Shown one piece after another: positions 55,357 through 64,000 of a stretch of 64,000 nt of DNA. Under the pieces are notes generated by a model that did no database searches, had not been told where the DNA came from, and saw only the letters and a program-made list of their open reading frames with translations. Position 1 is the stretch's first letter. Every line of letters begins with the position of its first letter. Location: contig NZ_JAIUCZ020000007.1 in assembly GCF_020176955.2 (NCBI RefSeq), positions 248,001 to 312,000 of the forward strand. Direction: 5' to 3'. The position numbers and the translations under genes are program-made. The stretch comes from Nocardia sp. alder85J (GTDB lineage: Bacteria; Actinomycetota; Actinomycetes; Mycobacteriales; Mycobacteriaceae).

Positions 55357-57981
55357 TCACCGGTCCACAGTAGCCGTCGCGGCACCGACCGGCAGCGGCA
55401 GTGGGGTCCGTTGCGGCGGCGCCCCGTAGGTGGTGGTGCGCTGCCGGGCCGGGCGGCCCATGCCCTCCGCGATGTCGACCAGCTCGGCGACCGTCTTCGC
55501 GGACCCGTGCTCGGAGCCCGCCATCCGGGAGATGGTCTCCTCCATCAAGGTGCCGCCGAGGTCGTTGGCGCCGCCGCGGAGCATCAGCCGGGTGCCGCGG
55601 GTGCCGAGTTTCACCCAGCTGGTCTGGATGTTGGCGATGCGGCCGTGCAACATGATTCGCGCCAGGGCATGCGCCGCGCGGTTCTCGCGCACGGTCGGGC
55701 CCGGCCGCGACGCGCCGGCCAGATACAGCGGCGCGCTCTGGTGTACGAACGGCAGCAGTACGAATTCGGTGAAACCGCCGGTCTCGTCCTGGATGCCGCG
55801 GATCACCCGCAGATGCCCGACCCAATGCTTCGGATTGTCCACGTGGCCGTACATCATGGTCGAGCTGGACCGGATACCGAGCCGGTGCGCGGTGCTGATC
55901 ACCTCGACCCACGCCGACGCGGGCAACTTGCCCTTGGTGAGCACCCAGCGCACCTCGTCGTCGAGGATCTCCGCGGCGGTGCCGGGCATGGTGTCCAGCC
56001 CGGCCTCACGCAGCGACGACAGCCAGTCGTGGATGCTCGCGCCGCCGCGGGAGGCGCCGTTGACGATCTCCATCGGGCTGAACGCGTGCACATGCATCGA
56101 CGGCACCCGTTTCTTCACCGCCCGGATCAGATCGGCATATCCGGTAACCGGCAGATCCGGGTCGATACCGCCCTGCATGCACACCTCGGTGGCGCCCTCG
56201 ACGTACGCCTCCCAGGCCCGGTCGGCGACCTCCTCGGCGGACAGGGCGAAGGCGTCGGCATCGCCCTTGCGCTGCGCGAAGGCACAGAACCGGCAGCCGG
56301 TGTAGCAGATGTTGGTGAAGTTGATGTTCCGGTTGACCACGTAGGTGACCACGTCACCGACGGCGTCGCGGCGCAGCTCGTCGGCCAGCGCGGCGACGGC
56401 GTCCAGCTCCGGGCCGTCGGCGGTGGCCAGTGCCAGGTACTGGTCGTCGGTGAGCCCGGCCGGATCACGCTCGGCGGCGCGCAGGGCCGCGGTGACATCG
56501 GTGTCCAGTCGCGCCGGCGCCGACAGCGACACCGCCTGCTCGCGCACCGTCTCCCAGTCGCCGAACGCGCCCGTGAGCCCCGAGCCGAGCCCGGAATCGC
56601 TGCGGGACACCGTGTTCCGGCCCTCGCTGTCGATGGCGGTATGCAGGTCGACCCGGCCGGCCGACGCCCAGTCCTGGTCCGGTTCCTGCCACGGACTGCC
56701 GGCCGGATTCACATCGCGGGCCAGGCCGGTCACCGGATCGGCCAGGGCGGCGACATGCCCGGCCACCCGCGGATCGATCCACGGATTGCCGGTGAGCACG
56801 TACTTCGGGTGGGCGGTCAGCCGCTGGGTGAGGGTGTAGCCCGCCGCGGCCGTCACCTCGGCCAGCACGTCCAGATTCGGCCAGGGCCGTTCCGGATTCA
56901 CATGGTCGGGGGTCAGCGGCGAGACGCCGCCCCAGTCGTCGACGCCCGCCGCGAGCAGCATCCGGCACTCGTCCAGCGAGACCAGATTCGGCGGCGCCTG
57001 GATCCGCATCTTCGGCCCGAGCAGCAGCCGGGTGAGGGCGATCGCGGCGCGGAACTCGGCCAGGTTCGCATCGGGGGTGTCGCGCATGGCGGTGTCCTGC
57101 TTGGCCAGGAAGTTCTGCACGATCACCTCCTGCACGTGCCCGAAAGCCTTGTGCGCCTGGCGAATCGCCATGATCGACTCGGCGCGTTCGACCAGCGTCT
57201 CACCGATGCCGATCAGGATGCCGGTGGTGAACGGGATGGACAGCCGGCCCGCGTCGGTCAGCGCGCGCAGCCGTACCGCCGGATCCTTGTCCGGGCTGCC
57301 GTAGTGGCATTCGCCCTTCTGCGTGAACAGGCGCTCGGAGGTGGTCTCCAGCATCATGCCCATCGACGGCGCCACCGGCTTCAGCCGCGACATCTCCGCC
57401 CACGACATGACGCCCGGATTCAGGTGCGGCAGCAGGCCGGTCTCCTCCAGCACCCGGATCGACATCGCGCGCACGTAGTCCAGGGTGGAGTCGTAGCCGC
57501 GCTCGTCGAGCCACTGCCGGGCCTCCGGCCACCGCTCCTCCGGCCGGTCGCCGAGGGTGAAAAGCGCTTCCTTGCAACCCAGTTCGGCCCCGCGCGCGGC
57601 GATCTCCAGCACCTCGTCCGGTTCCAGGTACATGCCGCGGCCCGCGGCCCGCAGCTTGCCCGGCACGGTGACGAACGTGCAGTAGTGACAGCGGTCCCGG
57701 CACAGATGCGTCAACGGGATGAACACCTTGCGGGAATAGGTGATCGGCAGCGGCCCGGCGCCGGCGTAGCCGGACTCGCGTAGCCCCACGTCCCGCACCC
57801 GCGCCGCCGAGGCGCACAGATCCGCCAGATCGTCGCCGCGGGCCTGCAACAGCACGACCGCCTCGTCGAGGTTCAGCGTCGCGCCGTCGCGGGCCCGGCG
57901 CAGCGCCCGGCGCATCGCCGAGGCGGCGGGTGGGACGGGCGGCATGCCCGGGACAGGAAGATCCGTCACGCCGTCGATCAT
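55357..57981 (-). CDS. fbiC: FO synthase FbiC (CofG-CofH fusion)
   Basis: Bifunctional radical-SAM enzyme of 874 residues making 7,8-didemethyl-8-hydroxy-5-deazariboflavin (FO), the chromophore of coenzyme F420. The N-terminal CofG half has the cluster motif HLCRDRCHYCTFVTVPG; the C-terminal CofH half has CYTGCRFCAFAQRKGDADAF. Also PSMGMMLETTSERLF, AAGVDDWGGVSPLTPDHVNP and CMQGGIDPDLP. ATG 57981 is chosen as the frame upstream is not conserved. Corresponds to Rv1173. Confidence 0.95.
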   Translation of the reverse strand: MIDGVTDLPVPGMPPVPPAASAMRRALRRARDGATLNLDEAVVLLQARGDDLADLCASAARVRDVGLRESGYAGAGPLPITYSRKVFIPLTHLCRDRCHYCTFVTVPGKLRAAGRGMYLEPDEVLEIAARGAELGCKEALFTLGDRPEERWPEARQWLDERGYDSTLDYVRAMSIRVLEETGLLPHLNPGVMSWAEMSRLKPVAPSMGMMLETTSERLFTQKGECHYGSPDKDPAVRLRALTDAGRLSIPFTTGILIGIGETLVERAESIMAIRQAHKAFGHVQEVIVQNFLAKQDTAMRDTPDANLAEFRAAIALTRLLLGPKMRIQAPPNLVSLDECRMLLAAGVDDWGGVSPLTPDHVNPERPWPNLDVLAEVTAAAGYTLTQRLTAHPKYVLTGNPWIDPRVAGHVAALADPVTGLARDVNPAGSPWQEPDQDWASAGRVDLHTAIDSEGRNTVSRSDSGLGSGLTGAFGDWETVREQAVSLSAPARLDTDVTAALRAAERDPAGLTDDQYLALATADGPELDAVAALADELRRDAVGDVVTYVVNRNINFTNICYTGCRFCAFAQRKGDADAFALSAEEVADRAWEAYVEGATEVCMQGGIDPDLPVTGYADLIRAVKKRVPSMHVHAFSPMEIVNGASRGGASIHDWLSSLREAGLDTMPGTAAEILDDEVRWVLTKGKLPASAWVEVISTAHRLGIRSSSTMMYGHVDNPKHWVGHLRVIRGIQDETGGFTEFVLLPFVHQSAPLYLAGASRPGPTVRENRAAHALARIMLHGRIANIQTSWVKLGTRGTRLMLRGGANDLGGTLMEETISRMAGSEHGSAKTVAELVDIAEGMGRPARQRTTTYGAPPQRTPLPLPVGAATATVDR

Positions 57982-58103
57982 GCGCCAACCATCCGACAGT
58001 TCTCCCTCCGGTGTCCGTTGCCGAGACACAACCCGGTGTCCGGGCAGGCTATTCCGGCTCCGGCGCAAGACTTCCGCCGGGGGTGCGTGCCACGATTGTC
58101 GGT

Positions 58104-58619
58104 ATGGGCCTGCCGCTGCCACCCCCGTCCCCGGTCAGCATCATGGCCGCACCGGCCCGGCGGCCGAGCCCCCGCGCGAAACTGCTCTGGGCGATCACCC
58201 CCGCCCTGGGCTGGGCGACCGTGCTGATCGCCGATCTGGTGTGGTTCGCCCTCGACGATCGGCGACACGCCGCACAGGGGGTCGCGCTCGTGCTCGCGGT
58301 GGTGGCCGGCGCGTGTCATGTGGTCGCGGTGCCGCTGTGGCGGTACGCCGTACACCGCTGGGAGATCACCGGCACCGCCGTCTACGTCCGGACCGGCTGG
58401 TTCACGCAGGAGAGCCGGGTCGCCCCGCTGAGCCGGGTGCAGACCGTCGACACCCATCGCGGCCCGCTGGAACGCCTGCTGGGGCTCGCCACGGTCACGG
58501 TCACCACCGCCTCCTCGGCGGGCGCGGTCCGGATCACCGCGCTGGACCTGCCGGTCGCCGAGCAGACGGCCGCGCAGCTGACCGCGATCGCCGCCACCGA
58601 TCCCGGTGACGCGACGTGA
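58104..58619 (+). CDS. bacterial PH-domain membrane protein (YdbS-like)
   Basis: Protein of 171 residues: two membrane helices (about 32-50 and 57-78) followed by a bPH_2 domain (WEITGTAVYVRTGWFTQES, APLSRVQTVDTHRGPLERLLG). It resembles YdbS/YdbT pairs of Gram-positive bacteria, thought to help resist membrane-active peptides; that role is not shown here. The stop overlaps the next gene's GTG start by 4 nt. Confidence 0.85.
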   Translation: MGLPLPPPSPVSIMAAPARRPSPRAKLLWAITPALGWATVLIADLVWFALDDRRHAAQGVALVLAVVAGACHVVAVPLWRYAVHRWEITGTAVYVRTGWFTQESRVAPLSRVQTVDTHRGPLERLLGLATVTVTTASSAGAVRITALDLPVAEQTAAQLTAIAATDPGDAT

Positions 58620-60430
58620 CCACCCCGGACGCGACGCCCTGGCACCACCTGGACCGCCGGATGCTGCTGCTGCATCCGGTGCGCGAGGTGGTCCGCTACA
58701 TCCCCGTGCTGCTGGCCACGGTGATCATCGGCACCCGCAACGACAACCCGATGTGGGGCCTGGCGGCCCTGACCGTGATCGTCGCGATGGCGGTCACCCG
58801 CTGGTTCACCACCACCTACCGGCTCGGCCCGGACACCGTCGAACTGCGCCGCGGCCTGCTGCAACGCAAAACCCTCACCGTCCCCCGCTCCCGCATCCGC
58901 TCGGTCGACGTCCGCGCCGACCTGCTGCACCGCCTGCTCGGCCTGGCCGTGCTGACCATCGGCACCGGCCAGCGCGCCGACCGGGAGGAGCGCTTCCACC
59001 TCGACGGCGTGGACGCCCGCGCGGTCCCCGCCCTGCGCGCCGCGCTGATGAGCCCGGCCCGTGCCCCGGCCACGGTCCAGCCGGACGATCGAGTTGCGGC
59101 CCGGCCGCACTCGGGCACACCGGGGGGCGGCCCGGCTCCGCTGGACCGGGCCCAATCGCGGCCTGTGGTGGTGGGCTCCACTGCCGCACCGGCCCCGCCG
59201 ATCGACGCACCCGGCCCGGCGGCAGCCGTCCCGGCCCGAGCCGAACCGGTGCCGGGTGATCACCTCGACGCCCGCGTCCGGGTCGCTCCCGACGGCACGC
59301 CGGGTCGCGGCGCGCTCGAGACATTCGGCGAATCCGTGGACGCGCTGCGGGGGCGGTATCTCGGCGAATCCGAGCCCGACGGGGTCGAGATCGGGCACTG
59401 GCGGGCGGGGTGGGTGCGGTACGCGCCGCTGTCGCTGACCGGGCTGGCCATCTTCGGGCCGCTGGTCGGTCTGGCGTCGCAGTACGGCGCCACCGACCGG
59501 CTGGTGCGGTCCGACGCGGTGCAGGGGCTGGGGCGGCACAGCGGCGTCTATCTGGCGGTGGTGGCGCTGACCGGGATCGCGATCCTGCTGGTGGTCAGCG
59601 CGGCGGCGGCCTGTCTGCGGTATCTGACAACCTATTTCGGGCTGCGGGTGATCGACGACGGCAGCCGGCTGCACATCAGCCACGGCCTGTTCACCACCCG
59701 GCAGATCACCCTGGACCTGTCCCGGCTGCGCGGCGCGACGGTGAACGAACCACTGCTGTTGCGGCTGGCCGGGGCCGCCGAGCTCGAGGCCGTCATGACC
59801 GGAACCCGCACCCGGCAACGCATTCTGCCGCAGGCCCCGCGCGGCGCGGTGGATCACACACTGGCCCATCTGCTTTCGGAGACCGTCCGGGCGGCACGGC
59901 CTGCGAGTGATACGAATTCACCCGCACAGCATCATGATTCGGCCGAAGCCTGGGCCCTGGTGACCGCGGCGCCGGTGCGGCACGGCCCGCGCGCGCACCG
60001 TCGACGCTACATCCGGGCGCTGGCTCCGGTACTGCTCGCCACGCTGATCATCCTCGGAATATCGCTGGGCGGCAACCATATTCCCGGCTGGGTGTGGGCG
60101 ATCCTGGTCCTGCTCGGGATCGTCGCGGCGGTGGTGGCCGAGGACCGGTACCGCGGGCTCGGGCACGTGGTGCTCCCCGGTTCCGGCGCCCGGCCGACCT
60201 GGCTGATCACCCGCAGTGGCAGCCTGGACCGGGAGCGGCACTGCCTGGAGGCGCCCGGCGTGATCGGCTGGACCGTCCGCCGCACCTTCTTCCAGCGCCG
60301 CGCCGGCCTGGCCACCGTGGTCGCCGCCACCGCCGCCGGCAAGAAGCGGTACCACGTCCAGGACGTGCCGATCGACCTGGCCTGGGCGCTCGTCGAGGCG
60401 GTGACGCCGGGCATGTCCGGCGCACGCTGA
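58616..60430 (+). CDS. bacterial PH-domain membrane protein (YdbT-like)
   Basis: Protein of 604 residues with three bPH_2 modules and about six transmembrane helices: module 1 near 50-130 (RLGPDTVELRRGLLQRKTLT, RIRSVDVRADLLHRLLGLAV), module 2 around 330-400 (HISHGLFTTRQITLDLSRLR) and module 3 at 515-600 (RYRGLGHVVLPG, VIGWTVRRTFFQRRAGLATV). A Pro/Ala-rich linker of about 90 residues separates modules 1 and 2. Partner of the preceding gene, overlapping by 4 nt. Confidence 0.86.
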   Translation: MTTPDATPWHHLDRRMLLLHPVREVVRYIPVLLATVIIGTRNDNPMWGLAALTVIVAMAVTRWFTTTYRLGPDTVELRRGLLQRKTLTVPRSRIRSVDVRADLLHRLLGLAVLTIGTGQRADREERFHLDGVDARAVPALRAALMSPARAPATVQPDDRVAARPHSGTPGGGPAPLDRAQSRPVVVGSTAAPAPPIDAPGPAAAVPARAEPVPGDHLDARVRVAPDGTPGRGALETFGESVDALRGRYLGESEPDGVEIGHWRAGWVRYAPLSLTGLAIFGPLVGLASQYGATDRLVRSDAVQGLGRHSGVYLAVVALTGIAILLVVSAAAACLRYLTTYFGLRVIDDGSRLHISHGLFTTRQITLDLSRLRGATVNEPLLLRLAGAAELEAVMTGTRTRQRILPQAPRGAVDHTLAHLLSETVRAARPASDTNSPAQHHDSAEAWALVTAAPVRHGPRAHRRRYIRALAPVLLATLIILGISLGGNHIPGWVWAILVLLGIVAAVVAEDRYRGLGHVVLPGSGARPTWLITRSGSLDRERHCLEAPGVIGWTVRRTFFQRRAGLATVVAATAAGKKRYHVQDVPIDLAWALVEAVTPGMSGAR

Positions 60431-60538
60431 GTCACCGCACCCGGCGACGGCCCACGTGCTGCCATCGGCGGGGCCGGGGGTCCGGACCACCGATGTGTCG
60501 GTACCGCGGATCGCGGGCGGACCGCGTTCAATGGAGCG

Positions 60539-62371
60539 GTGGCCGACAAGATCGCGCATCCGGTGCCGGAACTGCCCATCGCCGACCGGCGGTTGCGTCG
60601 CCATCAGCGAGGGGACGAGTTCCGGCTGACCGCGTTCGGGGGGCTGGCGGCGCTGTCGCTGGACGCGCTGACCAGCGTCGCCTACGGTCCCGAATCGATC
60701 GTGCTGGTGCTGGTCACCGCGGGTGCGGCGGCGGTGTCGTGGACGCTGCCGGTGTCGATCGCCATCGTGGTACTGCTGGTGGTACTGGTGATGTCGTACA
60801 GCCAGGTGATCGCCGCGCATCCGGACGGCGGCGGCGCCTACGCGGTGGCAGGGCGGGATCTCAGCCGTGGCGCCAGTCTGCTCGCGGCCGCGAGCCTCGT
60901 GGTCGACTACGTGCTCACCGTCGCGGTCAGCCTCGCGGCCGGGGCGGCCAGCCTGGCCAGCGCCTTCCCGGCGCTGGCCCATCATCTGCTCGCGGTGACG
61001 CTGATCGGGTTGGTCGCGTTGACGGCCATCAACCTGATCGGCGTCGCGGAATCGGCGCGGGTGCTGATGGGGCCGACCGTCCTGTTCGTGGTGGCGGTGC
61101 TGGCGGTGATCGTGGCCGGCCTCGCGCACAGCACGCCGGTGGCGGTGATCGGCGCCGATCCCGGGCCGCTGCCGCCGACCGGCGCGGTCGGAATCGTGTT
61201 GCTGCTGCGGGCTTTCGCGGCCGGATGTTCGTCGCTGACCGGGGTGGAGGCGATCGCCAACGCGGTGCCGTCGTTCCGCACACCGGCGGTGAAACGGGCC
61301 CAGCGCACCGAGATCGCGCTCGGTGCGCTGCTGGGCATCATGCTGCTGGGGCTGGCGGTGCTGATCCGGCGCCACCACACGGTGCCACGCGGCGACGTGA
61401 CGGTGCTGGCCCAGCTCTCGGCGGCCGCGTTCGGCACCGGATGGCCGTTCTATCTCACCAATCTCGCGGTGACCCTGGTGCTGGTGCTGGCCGCCAATAC
61501 CAGTTTCGGCGGCCTGCCGGTACTGCTGTCGCTGCTGGCACACGACAACCGGGTGCCGCATCTTTTCGGAATGCGTTCGGAGCGACCGGTTTTCCGCTAC
61601 GGCGTGGCCGCGCTCGCGGTGCTGGCGGCGCTGGTGCTGGTGATCGTGTCCGCCGATACCCATCGGTTGCTGCCGGTGTTCGCGATCGGGGTGTTCATCG
61701 GATTCACGCTCAGCCAAACGGGTCTGGTGCGGCACTGGCTGCGCGCGCGGACGCGCGGATGGTGGTGGCGGCTGGCGCTCAACGGTTTCGGCGCCGTGCT
61801 CACCGCGGTGGCGGGCGTCGTGCTGCTGGTGGAGAAGTTCACCGAGGGCGCCTGGCTGCTGTTGCTCATCGTGCCCGCGCTGATCGTGCTGTTCGCCCGC
61901 ACCGAACGCTATTACGGTTGGGTGGCACAGCAATTGGGCATGGGCACCATCCCGCCACATCCGGAGCCGGCGGGCCCCACCCTGGTGGTGGTGCCGGTGG
62001 TGGCGGTCAGTTCGATGACCGCGCGAGCGCTGGAGATGGCGCTGGGAATGGGCGCCGAGGTGCACGCGGTGGCCGCCGACATCGACCCGGCGTCCACCAA
62101 ACGCCTGAGCGCGCGCTGGAAACGGTGGGATCCGGGCATCCCGTTGAAGGTGCTGCCCGCCCCCAACCGGAGCCTGATCGCCACCCTGGTCGGCTACGTC
62201 CGCAAGCAGACCGGCAAGGGCGAGCGGGTCACGGTGCTGCTGGTCCAGGTCGACACCCCGCACTGGTGGCAGCGCCTGCTGCACAATCCGCGCGGCCCGG
62301 TGCTGGCCGCCGCACTGCGCACCCGGACGACGGCGCTGGTCGCCACCCTCACCGTGCACCTCGACCACTGA
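60539..62371 (+). CDS. APC-superfamily transporter, KimA-like potassium importer
   Basis: Membrane transporter of 610 residues with about twelve helices and a C-terminal cytosolic universal-stress-like domain (about 490-600). It matches Bacillus KimA along its length: LSLDALTSVAYGPESIVLVL, SLVVDYVLTVAVSLAAGAAS, SSLTGVEAIANAVPSF, NTSFGGLPVLLSLLAHDN and FAIGVFIGFTLSQTGL. KimA imports K+ with protons and is inhibited by c-di-AMP, so potassium is the best guess, with amino acids as the alternative. GTG 60539 starts the protein; no c-di-AMP riboswitch is recognisable upstream. Confidence 0.85.
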   Translation: MADKIAHPVPELPIADRRLRRHQRGDEFRLTAFGGLAALSLDALTSVAYGPESIVLVLVTAGAAAVSWTLPVSIAIVVLLVVLVMSYSQVIAAHPDGGGAYAVAGRDLSRGASLLAAASLVVDYVLTVAVSLAAGAASLASAFPALAHHLLAVTLIGLVALTAINLIGVAESARVLMGPTVLFVVAVLAVIVAGLAHSTPVAVIGADPGPLPPTGAVGIVLLLRAFAAGCSSLTGVEAIANAVPSFRTPAVKRAQRTEIALGALLGIMLLGLAVLIRRHHTVPRGDVTVLAQLSAAAFGTGWPFYLTNLAVTLVLVLAANTSFGGLPVLLSLLAHDNRVPHLFGMRSERPVFRYGVAALAVLAALVLVIVSADTHRLLPVFAIGVFIGFTLSQTGLVRHWLRARTRGWWWRLALNGFGAVLTAVAGVVLLVEKFTEGAWLLLLIVPALIVLFARTERYYGWVAQQLGMGTIPPHPEPAGPTLVVVPVVAVSSMTARALEMALGMGAEVHAVAADIDPASTKRLSARWKRWDPGIPLKVLPAPNRSLIATLVGYVRKQTGKGERVTVLLVQVDTPHWWQRLLHNPRGPVLAAALRTRTTALVATLTVHLDH

Positions 62372-62562
62372 ACCGGGCGATCGCCGGAGCGGCGCGCCGC
62401 GCCGCGTCGACCACCCCGGCAATCGCGCCTCAAGTAAACACCAATTCTGGCCTGAACAGTCACCGGTACTGGTGAATTTCCGCATAAGTGATCACCAATT
62501 CACATCCTGTGATAGAACTCACCGGGATCCCGCACGGGCGGGGTGAAGGGTGGTCAGTGGTC

Positions 62563-64000
62563 ATGGAACCGACGGCACGGCAGCGCGCGGCGCTGAGCCT
62601 GATCTGCGACACGTTCCTCCCGGGCGACGGCGCGGGATTGCCGTCCGCCTCGGAGCTGGGCGCGGTCGACACCGTGCTGGCGCTGCTGGCCCGCGCGCCC
62701 CGGGCGGCCGACCGACAGCAACTGGCGACGCTGCTGAACGTCTGGGACGCACCGCTGTTCGGAGTGCTGACCGGCCGTGGCCCGCACCGGTTCTCGGCCC
62801 TGTCGCCGCAGGACCGGGAGCGGGCGCTGCTGCGGCTCGGCGCCTCCGGCCTCGGCCCGCTGCGGGCGATCTTCCAGGCGCTGAAGGGCGCGTCGATCCT
62901 GGCCTACAACATCACCCCCGGTCCGACCGGCGCCAACCCGCTGTGGCAGCGCCTCGGCTATCCGGGCGTGCCCGGCGCCCCGGAGCAGGCACCGCCCCCG
63001 CCGCTGCAACCGCTGCGCTGCGCCACCCCGGCCACGCTGTCCTGCGACGTCGTGGTGATCGGATCCGGCGCCGGCGGCGGGACGGCCGCCGCGGTGCTGG
63101 CCGGCGCGGGCCTGGACGTGATCGTGCTGGAACGCGGAAACTACTACGACGACCGGGATTTCGGCGCCGGCGAATTCGACGCCCTGCGCCGGTTGTACGC
63201 GGCCGGGCCGTCCGCCTCCGCCGAGGGCCAGATCACGCTGGTCGCGGGCAGTTGCCTGGGCGGCGGCACGGTCGTCAACTGGAGCACCTCACTGCCCACC
63301 CCGGACCACGTCCGAGCGGAATGGGCCGAACTGGGTGCGGCACAGTTCGTTTCGGCGGAGTTCGGCGACGCGCTCGCGGCGGTGACCCGGCGGATCGGCG
63401 TCACCACCGGCCGATCACCGCTGTCGGCCCGCGACGGCGTGCTCGAGCGCGGTGCCCGCGCCCTGGGCTGGACGGTGGATCCGTTGCCGCGCAACGTCTC
63501 CGACGCCTGCGACGCGGGCGTGGAATGCGGCCGCTGCGGGTACGGCTGCCGCCTCGGCGCGAAGCGGTCGGTCACCAAGACCTGGCTCGCCGATGCCGCG
63601 AGCGCCGGCGCCCGGCTGGTCGTCGACGCGGACGTCCGCCGGATCACCGTGCGCCACGGCCGCGCCGAGGAGGTGTCGGCGCGTACCTCGGACGGCGTGG
63701 AGATCCGGGTGCGCACCCGCGCGGTGGTGGTCGCCGCCGGCGCGGTGCAGACCCCGGCGCTGCTGCGCCGATCCGGGCTGCGCAACGAGAACATCGGCCG
63801 GTATCTGCGGCTGCATCCGGCCACGGCGGTGTTCGGCGTCTTCGACGACGAGATCCGGCCCTGGGAGGGCGCGCTACAGGCGCGGATCTGCCGCGAGCAC
63901 GCGGATCTGGACGGCAACGGCTACGGGGTCATCTACGAGACCGGGCCCACCCATCCGGGCCTGGGCAGCGGCTTCCTCGGCTGGCACGGCGCCGCCGACC
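62563..64000 (+). CDS. GMC-family FAD oxidoreductase, 3'-truncated by the window end
   Basis: The first 479 codons of a flavin oxidase/dehydrogenase, frame still open at the window end. A long N-terminal helical domain (about 1-155) precedes the FAD Rossmann motif VVVIGSGAGGGTAAAVLAGA and VIVLERG near residues 165-195. Then GSCLGGGTVVNWSTSLPTP, a Cys-rich ECGRCGYGCRLGAKRSVTKT and VVVAAGAVQTPALLRRSGL. The N-terminal domain and Cys-rich segment fit long-chain alcohol oxidase/cholesterol-oxidase-like GMC enzymes. ATG 62563 follows GAAGGGTGG at 13 nt. Confidence 0.88.
   Translation, partial: MEPTARQRAALSLICDTFLPGDGAGLPSASELGAVDTVLALLARAPRAADRQQLATLLNVWDAPLFGVLTGRGPHRFSALSPQDRERALLRLGASGLGPLRAIFQALKGASILAYNITPGPTGANPLWQRLGYPGVPGAPEQAPPPPLQPLRCATPATLSCDVVVIGSGAGGGTAAAVLAGAGLDVIVLERGNYYDDRDFGAGEFDALRRLYAAGPSASAEGQITLVAGSCLGGGTVVNWSTSLPTPDHVRAEWAELGAAQFVSAEFGDALAAVTRRIGVTTGRSPLSARDGVLERGARALGWTVDPLPRNVSDACDAGVECGRCGYGCRLGAKRSVTKTWLADAASAGARLVVDADVRRITVRHGRAEEVSARTSDGVEIRVRTRAVVVAAGAVQTPALLRRSGLRNENIGRYLRLHPATAVFGVFDDEIRPWEGALQARICREHADLDGNGYGVIYETGPTHPGLGSGFLGWHGAAD

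Overview
The window is GC-rich, gene-dense DNA from an actinobacterium of the order Mycobacteriales, most probably Nocardia or a close relative. The evidence is the gene content and order: F420 biosynthesis (fbiC), the ferredoxin fdxC with an actinobacterial-type dapC, the gpgS/folP2 pair, divergent glgC and glgA, and sigE-rseA-htrA-tatB. Much of 19-58 kb follows the Mycobacterium tuberculosis region I recall as Rv1173-Rv1239c, in reverse overall orientation and with one displaced block. No prophage, IS element, CRISPR array, rRNA or tRNA was seen.

Layout. 0-2.1 kb: end of a compatible-solute ABC importer (ATPase, two permeases). 2.0-8 kb, minus strand: a NarL-type two-component pair, a membrane protein, a DUF1707 protein, a small secreted hemophore-like protein and an OmpR-type two-component pair. 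8-11 kb, plus strand: the DUF1800/DUF1501 pair and a glyoxalase-fold protein. 11.1-16.2 kb, minus strand: alpha-galactosidase, malic enzyme, an orphan FAD protein and a small membrane protein. 16.2-20.3 kb: PHP phosphoesterase, corA, a SUFU-domain protein, a general stress protein and a CitE-like lyase. 20.5-24.4 kb: two lytic transglycosylases and mrp. 24.4-30.4 kb: glgC/glgA, rlmA, a DUF3117 protein, tag and a DivIVA-like protein. 30.4-32.9 kb: accessory genes (a small Cys/His protein divergent from a HTH-TPR regulator, and two paralogous CYPFC membrane proteins). 33-41 kb: ABC exporter with its TetR regulator, an O-methyltransferase, then sigE-rseA-htrA-tatB. 41-50.5 kb: a HTH protein, then a minus-strand run dapE, two LOG proteins, a fatty acyl-CoA synthetase, folP2 and gpgS, plus dapD and an F420 oxidoreductase. 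50.6-58 kb: a fadD36-like synthetase, TetR with a divergent MpaB-family oxygenase, dapC, fdxC and fbiC. 58-64 kb: two PH-domain membrane proteins, a KimA-like transporter and a truncated GMC oxidoreductase.

Functional themes are lysine/diaminopimelate synthesis (dapC, dapD, dapE), glycogen and methylglucose lipopolysaccharide precursors (glgA, glgC, gpgS), the envelope stress response with protein export, F420 synthesis and use, and peptidoglycan remodelling.

The most striking non-gene signals are these. About eighteen genes have a TANNNT -10 hexamer ending exactly 6 or 7 nt before the start codon, which predicts leaderless mRNAs. Short tandem-repeat arrays sit on or beside stop codons. A two-copy interspersed element between convergent genes has a nearly identical core, while its flanking arms differ between copies yet remain self-complementary within each copy.
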